DNA from: Rhodospirillaceae bacterium
GTDB taxonomy: Bacteria > Pseudomonadota > Alphaproteobacteria > Rhodospirillales > Magnetovibrionaceae
Reading direction: 5' to 3'
Length of the DNA stretch: 6,408 nt
NCBI GenBank assembly: GCA_029881835.1
Contig: JAOULV010000086.1
Location: 1 to 6,408 of the forward strand
The translations under genes and the position numbers were made by a program. The notes under the pieces are model-generated. The model was not told where the DNA came from and ran no database searches. It worked only from the letters and a program-made list of their open reading frames with translations. Positions 4,732-6,408 of this stretch are shown here, piece by piece (position 1 is the stretch's first letter; each line of letters opens with the position of its first letter).

Positions 4732-6408
4732 TTGATTACAAAACCGACGACCAACACAGCTATCATGAGCGCACTAATGTTAACGGTGGCTACTTGTGCG
4801 CTTGCGCCATCCATATCATTGGCGCAGGAAAGCAATGATTCCGCAGTAAGCCTTAGTGCTGATGAAATGGAATATAACCAAAATAGTACTGTTGTGGTTG
4901 CGCGCGGAAATGTTGAAATCTCGCAAAACGATAAAACGCTTATAGCCGACACGGTTACTTATGACCGCACCAATAACATTGTTGGTGCTGCGGGAAATGT
5001 AATTTTACATTACTCCAATGGTGATGTTTACTTTGCCAAAGAAATGGAAGTAACTGGCGATTTAAAAAACGGAGTAATTGATGATTTCAAAGCCGTAATG
5101 GCAAATAAATCTCGCTTTGCCGCAAGCCGCGCAGAATTGATAGATGATAAAACCCTTACCCTAGACCGAGCGGTATATTCGCCGTGCAAACCATGCGAAG
5201 AAGACCCGTCACGTGCACCATTATGGCAATTAAAAGCGGTTAAGGTTGTTCATAACCGCGAAGAGAAAATGGTTGAATACAGCCACGCCTGGATGGAATT
5301 TTCCGGTGTTCCGGTCATGTACATACCGTATATTTCCTATCCCGATCCATCGGTCAAAAGAAAAACTGGGCTGCTTTCCCCTTCTTTTGGCGGGTCATCT
5401 GATTTAGGCGGACTGGTAAAACAGCCTGTATTTTATGTGATTGATAAAAATTCTGATGCCACCATAACACCCATATATGCGGGCAATGGCGGGCATGCAA
5501 TGGCGGGGGAATACAGAAATAGGTTAGCCGATGGAGCGCTAAATATTGATGGTAGCTTTTCAAAAAATAAAAAAACCAAAAGCAATATGGGGCACCTTTC
5601 CGTTAATGCTGAATTTGACATAGACCGAACCTGGCGTTGGGGTATTGATGGCAACAGAACATGGGATGACACTTATCTTCGCAGGTATGGGTTTAATAAC
5701 CAATCAACGCTAACCAGTCGCGCCTATATGGAAGGCTTTCGCGGTAAAAATTATGCATCTATTGAGGCGATTACCTACCAGGGGTTGGCCGCCACGGATA
5801 ATGCAAAAACCACTCCTATTGTCGCCCCGTTAGCGCAATACAACTATCAAGGGGATTTTGGAAAGTACGGTCAATACACATCTCTTGATCTGAATATGGC
5901 GGCTTTAACCAGAGAGCAAGGACTTGATTCCAGAAGAATATCAGCCAAAGCTGGTTGGTCGCTTCCCTATATTGCGCCTAAAGGTGATATGTATAAACTT
6001 TCTGCAACACTAAGAACAGATGTGTTTAATGCAGCGAACCAACCACACAACACAGAGCCGGGCGGAACATACAGCGGAACAACGTACCGAATATACCCTC
6101 AAGTAGCACTTGATTGGCGTTGGCCGCTTACAAAACGAAGCGGGACAGTGTCAGAGGTTCTTGAACCAATAGTTCAAGGCATAATTGGTCCTAATGGCGG
6201 AAACTCACAAAAAATGCCAAACGAAGATAGTCAAGGCATTGACATAAATGATTCAAACCTATTTTCCGATAACCGCTTTACCGGTTTTGATAAAATTGAG
6301 AGCGGGCCACGTGTTAACTATGGGATTAAATGGGGTATTTATGGTGATGGCGGGGGCTCAACTAATTTAATTCTGGGACAAAGCTACCGCCCGTCGTCTG
6401 ATGATACC
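4732..6408 (+). CDS. lptD: LPS-assembly outer-membrane protein LptD (3' partial)
   Basis: LptD forms, with the lipoprotein LptE, the outer-membrane translocon that places lipopolysaccharide in the outer leaflet. The frame is open to the right edge without a stop; 559 codons are visible and perhaps 150-250 are missing. Residues 1-31 read as a signal peptide with Lys4, a hydrophobic core and a likely cut after SISLA (27-31). The LptA-like beta-jellyroll (OstA-type) domain follows from about 40 to 150, opening LSADEMEYN (41-49) and VVVARGNVEIS (54-64). YSPCKPC (149-155) and APLWQLKA (162-169) close this region. IPYISYPDP (198-206) with KRKTGLLSPSFG (209-220) is the conserved entry to the beta-barrel. 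Later strands contain many alternating aromatic residues, and DSNLFSDNRFTGFDKIESG (507-525) matches a family block. The only cysteines in the visible mature part are Cys152 and Cys155. TTG 4732 is preferred as the start, three bases after lptG; ATG 4765 is the alternative. Confidence 0.94.
   Translation, partial: MITKPTTNTAIMSALMLTVATCALAPSISLAQESNDSAVSLSADEMEYNQNSTVVVARGNVEISQNDKTLIADTVTYDRTNNIVGAAGNVILHYSNGDVYFAKEMEVTGDLKNGVIDDFKAVMANKSRFAASRAELIDDKTLTLDRAVYSPCKPCEEDPSRAPLWQLKAVKVVHNREEKMVEYSHAWMEFSGVPVMYIPYISYPDPSVKRKTGLLSPSFGGSSDLGGLVKQPVFYVIDKNSDATITPIYAGNGGHAMAGEYRNRLADGALNIDGSFSKNKKTKSNMGHLSVNAEFDIDRTWRWGIDGNRTWDDTYLRRYGFNNQSTLTSRAYMEGFRGKNYASIEAITYQGLAATDNAKTTPIVAPLAQYNYQGDFGKYGQYTSLDLNMAALTREQGLDSRRISAKAGWSLPYIAPKGDMYKLSATLRTDVFNAANQPHNTEPGGTYSGTTYRIYPQVALDWRWPLTKRSGTVSEVLEPIVQGIIGPNGGNSQKMPNEDSQGIDINDSNLFSDNRFTGFDKIESGPRVNYGIKWGIYGDGGGSTNLILGQSYRPSSDDT

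Noticed and set aside
4783..4797. Lipoprotein signal (cysteine at LptD residue 22)
   Set aside because: The bases before it encode TVATC, which lacks the usual small residue at -1 of a lipobox, and LptD proteins are cleaved by signal peptidase I.
4596..4952. 118-codon minus-strand reading frame across the lptG-lptD junction
   Set aside because: Both plus-strand genes across it are clearly recognisable, and the antisense protein shows no known motif.

Overview
The window looks like a chromosomal segment of a Gram-negative bacterium, most likely an alphaproteobacterium. The inference rests on the consecutive order lptF-lptG-lptD, the style of the Sua5 and FAD-oxidase proteins, and the LptD N-terminal region with its CxxC element. 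Base composition is intermediate and uneven by eye: the first gene is richer in G+C than lptD. No species can be named from the sequence alone. All genes are on the plus strand, and no mobile element, tRNA, rRNA or CRISPR array was seen.

Left part (2-2265): the 3' portion of a Sua5-type L-threonylcarbamoyladenylate synthase gene runs in from the left edge. Its stop overlaps by one base the start of a complete FAD-linked D-2-hydroxyacid dehydrogenase gene of the D-2-hydroxyglutarate dehydrogenase type. These two genes are probably co-transcribed.

Middle (2266-2494): a 229-base intergenic region separates the two groups and holds most of the unexplained structure. It contains a 9-bp tandem duplication, five CCTTGGG-centred repeats at 10-11 base spacing with long G tracts, a set of competing hairpins that end in a C5 run, a second perfect 7-bp hairpin, and an A/T-rich dyad just before the ribosome binding site of lptF. 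A promoter for the lpt genes probably lies here, but no convincing -35/-10 pair could be assigned.

Right part (2495-6408): lptF, lptG and the first 559 codons of lptD follow with gaps of 14 and 3 bases. LptF and LptG are the two inner-membrane permease subunits of the LptB2FG transporter, which extracts lipopolysaccharide from the inner membrane. LptD is the outer-membrane barrel that inserts it into the outer leaflet. Both lptG and lptD appear to start with TTG. A perfect 10-bp inverted repeat lies inside the first codons of lptF. The gene content is ordinary core biology; I see no new protein system. The points worth checking are the non-coding repeat region, the lptF hairpin, and some family-level residue differences.
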